This document shows, in pieces, positions 56,000 through 64,000 of a DNA stretch of 64,000 nt (positions within the stretch are counted from its first letter, which is position 1; each line of letters begins with the position of its first letter). Source of the stretch: CAZACZ01 sp964483695 (GTDB taxonomy: Bacteria > Deinococcota > Deinococci > Deinococcales > Trueperaceae); assembly GCA_964483695.1 (NCBI GenBank), contig CAZACZ010000001.1, positions 1 to 64,000 of the forward strand, read 5' to 3'. The notes beneath the pieces are model-generated. The model was given only the letters and a program-made list of their open reading frames with translations, was not told the origin of the DNA and made no database searches. Both the position numbers and the translations under genes were made by a program.

Positions 56000-58279
56000 G
56001 TGTTCTCGCTGCTAGGGACGGCGGTCGCGCGGTACCCGCGTTGGGTGCTGGGCACGTGGCTGGTCTTGTCGGTCGCTGCCCTGCCGCTGGCGGCGCGCGT
56101 CGGCGAGGTCCTGACCGGGCAACCCGACGCCCCGGTCGACGGCCGCGCCGCCGCGGTGCGGAGCGTCCTTGCGTCGTCGTTCCAGCAGACCGAGAGCGAT
56201 GCGATGGTGGCCATCGCTCACGCTACACGCGTCGAGGTGGCCAGCCCGGCGTTCGACCGAGCCATCGAGCGGACCGTGACGGCGCTGTCGCAGATCGACG
56301 GCGTCGCGTACGTGCGGGATCACCGCAGCACCACCGGCCTAGACCTGCTCAGCGAGGAAGACGGCTTCGCGGTCATGCTGATCGGCCTCGACACCGTCGG
56401 CTTGACCGAGGCCAAGAGCGCCGCGCGCGCCGTGCGCCGCCTGTTCGACGCCGATCCCGACCTGACGTTCGACCTCTCGGGCGGTCCGGCCACGGTGCTC
56501 GAGTTGGAGCGCGTGAGCCAAGCCGACGCGCGCCGCGCCGAGCTCTTCGGCCTGCCGCTCTCGCTCCTCATCCTGATGGTCGCCTTCGGTGCCGTGGTGG
56601 CGTCCGGCCTGCCGCTGCTCAGCGCGGTCACGACGATCGTGGTCTCGCTGGCGCTGTTGTTCCTGCTCGGGCAGGTGCTGGAGTTCGCCGTCTTCACCCA
56701 GACCATCGTCACCATGCTCGGACTCGCCACCGGCATCGACTACGCCCTGCTGATGGTGAACCGCTTCCGCGAGGAGCTGCGCTCGACGTTCGACGCGCGC
56801 CTGGCGGCGGAGCGAGCCGCGCGCAGCGCCGGGAAGGCGGTGGCGTTCAGCGGCTTGACCGTGATGGTGGCCTTGGCAGCGCTGCTGGTGCCTCCGGTGG
56901 CCTTCATCCGCTCGATCGGCGTCGGCACCATGCTGGTGCTGACCGTCAGCGTGCTGGTCGCGGTCACGGCCGTGCCGGCCACGCTGGCGCTGCTGGGGCA
57001 CCGCGTCAACTGGCTCAAGCTCACCCGGCGCGAACCGGGCCTGCGCAGCCGCGAGTTCTGGCGCGCGCGCGCGCTGGCGATCATGCGCAGGCCGTGGCGC
57101 TGGACGTTCGTGGGGGTGGCGGTGCTGGTGGCGCTGGCCCTGCCGTCGCTGCGGATGCAGGTCGCCGACCCGGGGCCGCGGGGGCTGTCACCGTCCACCG
57201 AAGCACGGCGGGCCTTGACGGCACTAGAACGACTCGGCCTGGAAGGCCTGCTCAACCCGTTCGACGTGGTCATCGACTTCGGCGACCGCGGCTTCTACCA
57301 CCCCACCAGCGTCCGCGAGGTCTCGCTGCTCACGCGCGACGTCGCGGCGCTCCCGGACGTGAGCACGCTGACGTCGCCACTGGCGCTGGAGAGCGTTCCC
57401 CGGCTGTTCCTGTACCAGTACTACGCCTCGCGCGAGGTAGCCATGGGCAGCGAGGTGGCGCCGCTGGCACGCGCAACCGTCAGCCAGGACGGGCGCTACG
57501 CGCTGGTGCGCGTCTTCCCCACTGGCGCCTTGACGCCCGCACAAGGCGGCGACCTCCACCGCGGCATCGAGGCCGCCCTGCGACGCCAGGGCGTCTCTGG
57601 CACCATCGGCGGCATCTACGTGCAGAGCACCGAGTGGACGCAGGCGCTCTACCGGGCGTTCCCGCTCGCCTTGGCGGTGGTGGCGCTCGCCACCGCCCTG
57701 CTCTTGGGCGTCGCGTTCCGCTCGGTGCTCATCCCGCTCAAGGCGATCGTATTGAACGCGCTCACGGTCGGCGCCGCGTTCGGCGTGCTGACGTTGGTGC
57801 TGCAGGACGGCGTGCTCGCCCGCCTCTTCGGAGGCGGGCCGGTGCTCGGGTACGTCGACACGTCCGCGCCGCTGTTCATCTTCGCGATCGTGTTCGGGCT
57901 GAGCATGGACTACGAGGTCTTCCTCGTGGCGCGCATCCACGAGGCGCACGAACGCGGCCTCGACGACCGCGAGGCGGTCGCCACCGCGTTGTCGGCGACC
58001 GGGGGCGTGATCACCAGTGCGGCCGCCGTGATGGTCACGGTGTTCGCGCTGCTGCTGTTCAGCCACGTCGAGCTGATCCGCACCCTGGGCCTCGGCCTGA
58101 CGGTGGCCATCGTGCTGGACGCGACGCTGGTGCGCCTGGCGTTGGTGCCGTCGTTCATGACCTTGGCGGGCCGCTGGAACTGGTGGCTGCCTGGCCGTCG
58201 CACCAGCAGACGCGCCCGGCCCACGCCGGGCCGAGGATCGAGCGCAGCGGACGACGGCGGACGGCGCACCGGCGGCTAG
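56000..58279 (+). CDS. MMPL/RND-family exporter
   Basis: 759 residues, twelve helices expected in two repeats, with GLATGIDYALLMVNRFREEL in repeat 1 and FGLSMDYEVFLVARIHEAHE in repeat 2 (the latter split here as FGLSMDYEVFLVARI). MMPL proteins export lipids or glycolipids, using proton flow. GTG 56000, 19 nt after the ATPase gene. Position next to the glycolipid genes hints at lipid cargo. Confidence 0.92.
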   Translation: MFSLLGTAVARYPRWVLGTWLVLSVAALPLAARVGEVLTGQPDAPVDGRAAAVRSVLASSFQQTESDAMVAIAHATRVEVASPAFDRAIERTVTALSQIDGVAYVRDHRSTTGLDLLSEEDGFAVMLIGLDTVGLTEAKSAARAVRRLFDADPDLTFDLSGGPATVLELERVSQADARRAELFGLPLSLLILMVAFGAVVASGLPLLSAVTTIVVSLALLFLLGQVLEFAVFTQTIVTMLGLATGIDYALLMVNRFREELRSTFDARLAAERAARSAGKAVAFSGLTVMVALAALLVPPVAFIRSIGVGTMLVLTVSVLVAVTAVPATLALLGHRVNWLKLTRREPGLRSREFWRARALAIMRRPWRWTFVGVAVLVALALPSLRMQVADPGPRGLSPSTEARRALTALERLGLEGLLNPFDVVIDFGDRGFYHPTSVREVSLLTRDVAALPDVSTLTSPLALESVPRLFLYQYYASREVAMGSEVAPLARATVSQDGRYALVRVFPTGALTPAQGGDLHRGIEAALRRQGVSGTIGGIYVQSTEWTQALYRAFPLALAVVALATALLLGVAFRSVLIPLKAIVLNALTVGAAFGVLTLVLQDGVLARLFGGGPVLGYVDTSAPLFIFAIVFGLSMDYEVFLVARIHEAHERGLDDREAVATALSATGGVITSAAAVMVTVFALLLFSHVELIRTLGLGLTVAIVLDATLVRLALVPSFMTLAGRWNWWLPGRRTSRRARPTPGRGSSAADDGGRRTGG

Positions 58280-58304
58280 CCGGGCCTCGGCCGCCGAGCG
58301 ACCG

Positions 58305-59207
58305 TCAGCGAAGGACGTCCTGAACCAGCGCCGCGGGTTCCAGCCGGAGGGCGGCGATGCCCGGCGCCTCGAGATCCCAGCCGCCGCTCAGGGCGAACGC
58401 AAGCCCACCGACCCCCGACGCGGCAGCCTGGACCTGGGCAGCCAGGGCGGCACCCAGGGCCACCGGGTCGAACGAGAACACGAGGTCGGCGCGACCGTCG
58501 CCCCCGGCCGGTACCTCCACCGCAGCCAACGAGGCCGTGGCAGCCGCGCTGCCGCCGATCATGAGCGTCACGGCCGGGGCCTGCGCGCGGTACCCGACGA
58601 TGCCGCCGTTGGCCAGGCGCAGGTCGAGCCGCACCTCGACGTTCCGCACCGACACGAAGCGCACCTCGCTGCCCACGACCTCCAGCCGTGGCGCTTGCAG
58701 GCCTTCGAGGCGGGTCACCTCGCCGCGTGCGACGGTGAAGCTCGGGAAACGCTGGGGCGCACCGAATACGTCCACCGTGACGGTGGCGTCGAGGCGGTAC
58801 GGCAGCGGAGCGCCGCCGACCAGCGCAGAGACGGCCGCCAGCACGTCCTCTGCCGCGCCGAGCGGGACGACGACGTCGAGCGTCAACGGCGCCGTGCCAC
58901 GCGCCGGCAGGTCGATCCCGCCGCGGAAGCTGGCGCCGGCAGCGCGCCGGTCGCGGAGGTAGAGGTCGCCGTCGAGGCCCGCCAGGCGGACGCCGACGGG
59001 GTTCGGGTTCTCGACCACCAGCGCCAGCCGGAACAACGCCGTGCCGGAGCCGACGCCGGGCGGATCGATGCTCACGAAGCCGGAGCCGGCGGCATCGAGC
59101 CGGAACGTCGGCGGCGACAGCACCTGCGCTCCGGGCGCACACGCGCCCACGAGCAGCAGGATGGCGATGGCGGCGATGGCGGGGATGCGGCGAACGATGC
59201 TACGCAC
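58305..59207 (-). CDS. LEA14/WHy-type lipoprotein
   Basis: 300 residues. Signal with lipobox LLVGACAPG. Two repeats of a WHy/LEA-2-like fold: FRLALVVENPNPVGVRLAGLD and a second, VEVRLDLRLANGGIVGYRAQ. LEA-2 proteins are linked to desiccation tolerance, which fits Deinococcota. GTG 59207 with GGAGGC upstream. Convergent with the MMPL gene. Confidence 0.82.
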   Translation of the reverse strand: MRSIVRRIPAIAAIAILLLVGACAPGAQVLSPPTFRLDAAGSGFVSIDPPGVGSGTALFRLALVVENPNPVGVRLAGLDGDLYLRDRRAAGASFRGGIDLPARGTAPLTLDVVVPLGAAEDVLAAVSALVGGAPLPYRLDATVTVDVFGAPQRFPSFTVARGEVTRLEGLQAPRLEVVGSEVRFVSVRNVEVRLDLRLANGGIVGYRAQAPAVTLMIGGSAAATASLAAVEVPAGGDGRADLVFSFDPVALGAALAAQVQAAASGVGGLAFALSGGWDLEAPGIAALRLEPAALVQDVLR

Positions 59208-59307
59208 GTCTCTGCCTCCTTCGCGCTCCGGTACGGGCGCGGCGTTCGTGCTCGCAGCCTACGCCGCACTGGCCCGGCCGAGCGGTCGGTTCCTTCGCAC
59301 GCCTTCG

Positions 59308-59313
59308 TATGAT
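59308..59313 (+). promoter_or_regulatory. -10 box of leaderless enoyl-CoA hydratase transcript
   Basis: TATGAT, 6 nt before ATG 59320. Confidence 0.55.
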
Positions 59314-59319
59314 GCCGGC

Positions 59320-60096
59320 ATGTCCGAGCTCACGATCCGTCGGGACGACGCCGTCCTGGTCCTCACGTTGCAGCGGCCGGAGGTGCGCAACGCCTTGTCC
59401 CCGGCGCTTCGGGACGCCCTTTCGAACGCCCTTGGCGACGCCGAGCACGACGCGTCCGTGCGAGCGGTCGTACTCACCGGAGTGGGCGAGGCCTTCTGCT
59501 CCGGTCTCGACTTAGCGGAGCTCGCGACCATCGCCCGCAGGAGCACCGAGGAGAACCGAGCAGACGCCCGCGCCCTGGCCGATCTCTTGCTGCAGATGAC
59601 GCGCTTCCCCAAGCCGCTGCTGGCGGCGGTCAACGGGCCGGCCGTAGCGGGAGGCGCCGGGTTGGTGACGGCGTGCGACGTGGCCGTCGCCGCCGACGAC
59701 GCGCGCATCGGCTACACCGAGGCGCGCATCGGCTTCGTGGCGGCGTTGGTGGCGGTCTTGCTGGTGCGTCAGGTGGGCGAGAAGCACGCGCGCGACCTGC
59801 TATTGAGCGCGCGCTTGGTCACCGCGGCGGAGGCCGCCGGCATGGGGCTGGTGAACGAGGTGGTGCCGGCAGCCGAGGTGCTGCCCCGCACCGTGACGCG
59901 CGCGCGCGCGATGGCGCGCAACGCTCCCGCCTCGCTCGCGCTCACCAAGCAGCTGTTGGCGGGCCTCCCCGCCGTCGGTCTGGAGGACGGCATGCGCTGG
60001 GCGGTCGAGGTGAACGCCCTGGCGCGCACCACCGACGACCTGGCCGAGGGCGTGGCGGCCTTCCTCGAGAAGCGCGAGCCGTCGTGGCGACGATGA
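59320..60096 (+). CDS. Enoyl-CoA hydratase/isomerase family protein
   Basis: 258 residues, crotonase fold. LQRPEVRNALSPALRDAL, oxyanion segments GEAFCSGLDL and NGPAVAGGAGLVTACDVAVA. Of the two catalytic Glu of true hydratases, the second is kept in GYTEARIGFVAAL; the first position reads Ala (GPAVAGG), so the exact reaction is uncertain. ATG 59320 by the leaderless rule. Confidence 0.9.
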   Translation: MSELTIRRDDAVLVLTLQRPEVRNALSPALRDALSNALGDAEHDASVRAVVLTGVGEAFCSGLDLAELATIARRSTEENRADARALADLLLQMTRFPKPLLAAVNGPAVAGGAGLVTACDVAVAADDARIGYTEARIGFVAALVAVLLVRQVGEKHARDLLLSARLVTAAEAAGMGLVNEVVPAAEVLPRTVTRARAMARNAPASLALTKQLLAGLPAVGLEDGMRWAVEVNALARTTDDLAEGVAAFLEKREPSWRR

Positions 60097-60120
60097 GGCC
60101 GCACGTCACGCAGCGACGCC

Positions 60121-60149
60121 TTGACCGCGACAGGAAGCAGGCGTAGCAT
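60121..60149 (+). promoter_or_regulatory. ddl promoter
   Basis: TTGACC (60121-60126), 17 nt, TAGCAT (60144-60149). Start expected near 60156. Confidence 0.6.
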
Positions 60150-60157
60150 GCAAGTGA

Positions 60158-60172
60158 TGTGTAACTTACACA
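60158..60172. promoter_or_regulatory. Palindromic operator at the ddl transcription start
   Basis: TGTGTAACTTACACA: perfect 7-bp arms around one C, strikingly AT-rich here, placed at about +2 to +16. Typical repressor position; the regulator is unknown. Confidence 0.6.
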
Positions 60173-60185
60173 CGATGAGGCACTG

Positions 60186-61247
60186 GTGAGCGCCGAGCGG
60201 CCCCGCGTCCTGCTGCTTTGCGGAGGCCAATCCGACGAGCACGACGTCTCGCTGGCCTCGGCGCGCTCGGTCCTGGAAGCCACCGGCGGCCTCGACGTCA
60301 CCCCGCTCGTCATCGCCCGCGACGGCCGGCTGTTGTCGCCGAGCGCGTCGCGCACCACGTTGGGCCTGCCGGCGCCGGAGGCGGCGGCCGACGCCGCCGG
60401 CGCCGTGCCCGCGCAGGGCGACGCGGACGTGGGCGTGGCCGGCGCGCTCTCCCCGCTCCGAGCGCAGTTCGACGTGGTGTTCCCCCTGCTCCACGGTCCG
60501 TACGGCGAGGACGGGAGCGTCCAGGGGCTGCTCAAGACCATGGGCATCCCGTTCGTCGGCTCCGGCGTGCTGGGCAGCGCGGTGGGGATGGACAAGCTCA
60601 CCATGAAGGCGGTGTTCGCCGCCCACGACCTGCCGCAGGTGGCCTACCGCGGCGTCACGCGCCACGCCTGGTCGCGCGGTCGCGACGAGGTGCTTGCCGA
60701 ACTCGCGGTACTGGAGCTGCCGGTGTTCGTGAAACCTGCCAACCTCGGCTCGAGCATCGGCATCCGCCGGGTCGACGACGTTGCCACCCTGGCGCAGGCC
60801 GTCGAACACGCCCTGGGGTTCGACCGCCGCGTCATCGTCGAGCAGGGCGTCCTCGGCGCCCGCGAACTCGAGGTGGCAGTGCTCGGCAACGACGACCCCG
60901 CCGTCAGCCCGGTGGGCGAGATCCGCTACGCAGCTGGGTTCTACGACTACGACACCAAGTACACCGACGGCCGCGCCGACCTGGTCATCCCCGCCGGGGT
61001 GCCCGCCGGGGTGGCCGAACGCTGCCGCGCGCTGGCGCTGCGCGCCTTCCAGGCCGTCGACGGCGCCGGCCTCGCGCGGGTCGACTTCTTCCTCCTGCCC
61101 GACGGCGAGACGGTCCTGGTCAACGAGATCAACACCATCCCCGGCTTCACCCGGCACAGCATGTACCCACGCCTATGGGCGGCGGGCGGCGTGCCGTACC
61201 CGGACCTGGTCCGGCGGTTGGTCGCGCTGGCGCTCGAAGAGCGCTGA
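60186..61247 (+). CDS. ddl: D-alanine--D-alanine ligase
   Basis: 353 residues. Makes D-Ala-D-Ala for peptidoglycan. LLCGGQSDEHDVSLASARSV, PLLHGPYGEDGSVQGLL, KPANLGSSIGI, and VNEINTIPGFT at the metal site. GTG 60186 with TGAGG five bases upstream. Confidence 0.96.
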   Translation: MSAERPRVLLLCGGQSDEHDVSLASARSVLEATGGLDVTPLVIARDGRLLSPSASRTTLGLPAPEAAADAAGAVPAQGDADVGVAGALSPLRAQFDVVFPLLHGPYGEDGSVQGLLKTMGIPFVGSGVLGSAVGMDKLTMKAVFAAHDLPQVAYRGVTRHAWSRGRDEVLAELAVLELPVFVKPANLGSSIGIRRVDDVATLAQAVEHALGFDRRVIVEQGVLGARELEVAVLGNDDPAVSPVGEIRYAAGFYDYDTKYTDGRADLVIPAGVPAGVAERCRALALRAFQAVDGAGLARVDFFLLPDGETVLVNEINTIPGFTRHSMYPRLWAAGGVPYPDLVRRLVALALEER

Positions 61248-61589
61248 CGCAACGGCGCGGAGGCGCCCCGCTGGCAGCTGCCGAGCGGCGGCGCTCGGCC
61301 GGCCGGCGTCCCGACACGCCGCTGCTATACTCCCCCCAGCGCCACCGTCGGAGGTCCTGCCGCCCGCGAACCGCAGCACGACGTCGAGAACGCCCTCTTC
61401 GGCGAGTTCCCCGAGCCCGCCGAGGGGGAGGGGGCTGCCGGCTGGGACGACACCGACCTCGAGGCGGCCCACGAGGCGCTAGGAGATGTCGCGCCCCCGC
61501 CCGACACCCCCGGCGCGCCGCTGACGAACGTCAACGCCGCCCGCGTCCTCATCCTCAACGCCAGCTTCGAGCCGCTGCACGTCTGTTCC
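61248..61589. other. Region between ddl and the HNH gene, probably its 5' coding part
   Basis: 342 nt open in the HNH frame with strong third-position GC from about 61360. Has TATACT (61326-61331) and GGAGGT (61350-61355) but no ATG, GTG or TTG in that frame. See findings. Confidence 0.5.
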
Positions 61590-62051
61590 GTGAAGCGCGC
61601 GGTGACGTTGCTGATGCACGAGGTGGCGGAGCGGGTGGAGGACTCCGATCGCGTGCTGCGCTCCCCCACTCAAGTGTTCCCGGTACCCAGCGTGATCCGG
61701 CTGCGCCGGTTCGTGCGCGGGCCCGTCCGCCAACGCGTGGCCTTCAACCGCAAGAACGTCTTCCGCCGCGACGACCACACCTGCCAGTACTGCGCCACCC
61801 GCACCCACGACCTCACCCTCGACCACGTCGTGCCGCGTAGCCGGGGCGGCCCGACCAGTTGGGAGAACGTCGTCGCGTGCTGCAAGAGCTGCAACGCGCG
61901 CAAACGCGACCGCACGCCGGACGAGGCGGCGATGGCATTGCGCCGCAGGCCGTACGCGCCACGCTTCATGTTCTCGAGTGCGTACGGCGTGCTGCCCGAC
62001 ATCGACCCGATCTGGGAGAAGTACCTGCCGCGAACGCGCCGCCACTCCTGA
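61590..62051 (+). CDS. HNH endonuclease family protein (5' end uncertain)
   Basis: 153 residues from the first usual start, GTG 61590. HNH/zinc core CQYC, LDHVVPRSRGGPTSWENVV and CKSCNARK are all intact. Homology to this family starts upstream: VLILNASFEPLHVCSVKRA is encoded from about 61533, before the GTG, so the true protein is longer. Such genes are common house-keeping-like HNH proteins of unknown role. Confidence 0.85.
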   Translation: MKRAVTLLMHEVAERVEDSDRVLRSPTQVFPVPSVIRLRRFVRGPVRQRVAFNRKNVFRRDDHTCQYCATRTHDLTLDHVVPRSRGGPTSWENVVACCKSCNARKRDRTPDEAAMALRRRPYAPRFMFSSAYGVLPDIDPIWEKYLPRTRRHS

Positions 62052-62088
62052 CCTCGCCGGCACCGGGCCGGCAGCGCGACCGGCTCGG

Positions 62089-62439
62089 TCAGCGCCGCTC
62101 GTCGCGGAACAGGCGCGTCAGCAGCGAACTCACGATGCTGAGCACCAGCGCCCCGAGCAGGGCACCGCCGAGGCCGCTCAGCTCGAGCGGCGTCACGGCG
62201 GCGACGATCGCCAGCGCCAAGGCGTTGACGACCAGCAGGAAGAGCCCCAGCGTGAGCACGGTCAGCGGCAGCGTGAGGACCACCATCACCGGCCGAACCA
62301 CGGCGTTCACCAAGCCGAGCACCAGCGCCGCCACCAGCAGCGGCCCAAGGCCGTCCTGACCCATCGACACCCCGACGCCGAGTTGGACGGTGACCCACAG
62401 CGCCAACGCGCCCAGGGCCCATCGGATCAGCAAGTTCAT
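62089..62439 (-). CDS. Phage-holin-4-like membrane protein
   Basis: 116 residues, four helices. GPLLVAALVLGLVNAVVRPV and LTLPLTVLTLGLFLLVVNAL match the phage_holin_4_2 (YvlD-like) family, usually chromosomal and not phage. Leaderless: TATACT 6 nt upstream. Confidence 0.9.
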   Translation of the reverse strand: MNLLIRWALGALALWVTVQLGVGVSMGQDGLGPLLVAALVLGLVNAVVRPVMVVLTLPLTVLTLGLFLLVVNALALAIVAAVTPLELSGLGGALLGALVLSIVSSLLTRLFRDERR

Positions 62440-62445
62440 GCCGCG

Positions 62446-62451
62446 AGTATA
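62446..62451 (-). promoter_or_regulatory. -10 box of leaderless holin-like gene
   Basis: TATACT on the minus strand, 6 nt before ATG 62439. Confidence 0.6.
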
Positions 62452-62518
62452 GCGGCCAGTGCGCGCGGCCTGCCCGGGGATCGCGCGGGCGCCGCCACGC
62501 GACGCGCCGTCGGCGCGT

Positions 62519-63409
62519 TCAGCGCGGCAGGCACACCAGCGCCGGGGTGCGTTCGACCTCGCCGAACCCGAGCGACGCCAGGATCTGGATCAGCTTGGGA
62601 TCGGCGCCACCGAGCACGGTGTCGACCGCCCCGAACGGACTCATGCTGGAGAGCTCGAGCAGGGTCGAGACCACCAGCCGGCGAAGCATCTCGCTGTCGC
62701 CGCGGAGCTCCTGCAGCACCCCCACCGCGTCGAGCGTGTAGCTGGCGTCGACGCCGCGCTCGCGGGTGCCGCAGAAGGCGTACCCCACCGGTTCCTGGTC
62801 GAGCGTCTCGCGCGCCAAGAACCACAGGTCGGGGTGGAACGGGCCGTACCGCCGCTTGAGGAACGCCCAGGCGGCGTCGCTGGCTGGGCGCCCTTCGGCG
62901 CGCTGGTAGAACGAGCGGAAGGCCGCGTCGCTGTCCGGTTGCCACGCCTCGAGCACCAACGGCGCGCCGAGCGGCGGGACGTCGCTGAGCTCGAACCGCA
63001 GGCGCCTCAGCTCGTCGTGCTCGAAGCCGAGCGGTGCCAACAGCCCGAGCAACGCGTCGCGCTGCTCGCGTCCCATCGAGTGCAACTGCACCAGTGCCGC
63101 CTCGTGCGGGTTGCGCCGCAACACCTCGCCGAGGAGCGTGACCAAGCCGTCCGGGTCGGCGTCGTGCCACGGGCTGGTGATGACGATGGTGCGCACGTCG
63201 TCGGCCGGGTCGGGCGCCAAGACGTGCATGCCGGCGCTCGGCGCGACTCCCTGCCGCTCCAGCACGAAGCAGTGGCGGGCGTCCTGGACGCTGTCGCGCA
63301 GCTGCGGTCCGAGCCTGAGCGAGAGGGTGTGCGGGTCGGGATGCCCGAGGAACGCCAGGGCCCGGCCCATGAACCACACCACTTCGTCGGGCGCGAGGTT
63401 CCGGATCAC
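62519..63409 (-). CDS. Two-domain GNAT-like acetyltransferase
   Basis: 296 residues. Two weak GNAT-like halves; the second has LWFLARETLDQEPVGYAFCG, TLDAVGVLQELRGDSEMLRR and PLIQ-type end IQILASLGFGEVERTPAL. No clear Q/RxxGxG acetyl-CoA loop, so the activity is uncertain. GTG 63409 lies 8 nt after TAGACT (63418-63423, minus). Confidence 0.6.
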   Translation of the reverse strand: MIRNLAPDEVVWFMGRALAFLGHPDPHTLSLRLGPQLRDSVQDARHCFVLERQGVAPSAGMHVLAPDPADDVRTIVITSPWHDADPDGLVTLLGEVLRRNPHEAALVQLHSMGREQRDALLGLLAPLGFEHDELRRLRFELSDVPPLGAPLVLEAWQPDSDAAFRSFYQRAEGRPASDAAWAFLKRRYGPFHPDLWFLARETLDQEPVGYAFCGTRERGVDASYTLDAVGVLQELRGDSEMLRRLVVSTLLELSSMSPFGAVDTVLGGADPKLIQILASLGFGEVERTPALVCLPR

Positions 63410-63417
63410 GACCGCTC

Positions 63418-63423
63418 AGTCTA
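63418..63423 (-). promoter_or_regulatory. -10 box of the two-domain GNAT-like gene
   Basis: TAGACT on the minus strand, 8 nt before GTG 63409; divergent to the rsmD box. Confidence 0.35.
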
Positions 63424-63449
63424 CCCCAGCGTTCGGCCCTCCCTCCCGG

Positions 63450-63455
63450 TATGCT
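63450..63455 (+). promoter_or_regulatory. -10 box of leaderless rsmD transcript
   Basis: TATGCT, 7 nt before ATG 63463. Confidence 0.5.
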
Positions 63456-63462
63456 CGCCTCC

Positions 63463-64000
63463 ATGGCCAAGCCCCGCATCCTCGGCGGCAGCGCGCGAGG
63501 ACGCGAACTCGACACGCCCCGCAAGGGCACGCGTCCGAGCCCGTCCCGCTTGCGCGAAGCGCTGTTCGACGTGCTCGCCTTCGAACCGCGCGGGCGCTTC
63601 CTCGACCTCTTCGCCGGCTCCGGCGCCGTCGGGCTCGAGGCAGCAAGCCGCGGCTGGGACGCGGTGTGCGTCGACCGATCTGCCGAGGCGGCGACCGTCA
63701 TCCGTCGCAACGCCGCACGCCTCGACCTGCCGGTCACGGTCGTGCAGGCCGACGCACTGCGGTACGCCGCCGCCCATCCCGCGACGTTCGACGTAGTGTT
63801 CGCCGCTCCGCCCTACCCCGAGGACCTCGAGCGCCTGTTCGCGCGCGTCCTCTCCTCCGGCGCGGCGCGTCCGGGCGGGTTGTACGTCCTGCAACATCCC
63901 AGCGACATGACGCCCCTACCCGACGCCGCAGGGCCGCTCGGCGCCGCCACGGTGCGGGCGCGGCGCTACGGCTCCAACGCCGTGACGACCGTGCGCGTGC
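63463..64000 (+). CDS. rsmD: 16S rRNA (guanine966-N2)-methyltransferase, 3' end outside window
   Basis: 179 codons present, nearly the whole usual length. RILGGSARGRELDTP at the N-terminus, RPSPSRLREALFDVL, SAM motif FLDLFAGSGAVGLEAASRG. The catalytic motif usually read as DPPY or DPPF is AAPPY here. Methylates G966 of 16S rRNA in known relatives. Confidence 0.92.
   Translation, partial: MAKPRILGGSARGRELDTPRKGTRPSPSRLREALFDVLAFEPRGRFLDLFAGSGAVGLEAASRGWDAVCVDRSAEAATVIRRNAARLDLPVTVVQADALRYAAAHPATFDVVFAAPPYPEDLERLFARVLSSGAARPGGLYVLQHPSDMTPLPDAAGPLGAATVRARRYGSNAVTTVRV

Noticed and set aside
62089..62439. Prophage remnant, from the holin-like gene next to an HNH gene
   Set aside because: Both families are usual chromosomal genes and no other phage gene or attachment site is visible.

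Overview
The window is about 70% GC and reads like a chromosome segment of a deep-branching member of Deinococcota, close to Trueperales. Reasons: an EF-P very like the Thermus protein, a LysW-dependent lysine operon, BshC (bacillithiol), a maltose-type trehalose synthase, and many genes whose start codon lies 6-7 nt after a TANNNT -10 box (leaderless transcription, as reported in Deinococcus). Coding density is very high, with many 4-nt ATGA/GTGA overlaps. I see no IS element, prophage, CRISPR array or rRNA; there is one tRNA.

Layout. 1-2764 (-): 3'-truncated GH13 glycosidase, divergent from 2882-6983 (+): treS, a lipoprotein with Ig-like and cohesin-like regions, and a secreted protein with a degenerate matrixin domain and a dockerin-like C-terminus. 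7005-9247 (-): pterin dehydratase and a large unknown protein. 9296-14742 (-): lysW-X-Y-Z-J-K, in which LysW has no cysteine. 15041-22329: SagB-type oxidoreductase, mutY, thioesterase, guaB, bshC, ComB-like phosphatase, WecG-type glycosyltransferase. 22326-26789 (-): purQ-purL-purF. 26955-27316 (+): tRNA-Leu(CAA) and secG. 27744-34122 (+): complete oligopeptide ABC importer, followed by a 54-residue membrane protein. 34472-36444 (+): polyprenyl synthase and ComF-like protein. 36395-40884 (-): efp-accB-accC-asp23-nusB-folD-DUF212. 41099-42670 (-): two accessory genes.

42979-52518 is the most unusual part. It holds a serine-palmitoyltransferase-like enzyme, a GNAT protein, a CPBP membrane protein, a 3beta-HSD-like SDR, an MGDG-synthase-like glycosyltransferase and a flippase-like membrane protein on +, facing a fused epimerase-SDR protein and a GT4 glycosyltransferase on -. 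I infer a sphingolipid-like (or long-chain-amine) glycolipid pathway. It is followed by a MacB-like ABC exporter and an MMPL exporter (52680-58279). 58305-64000: LEA-type lipoprotein, enoyl-CoA hydratase, ddl behind a palindromic operator, an HNH nuclease with no canonical start codon, a holin-like membrane protein, a GNAT protein and the 5' part of rsmD.
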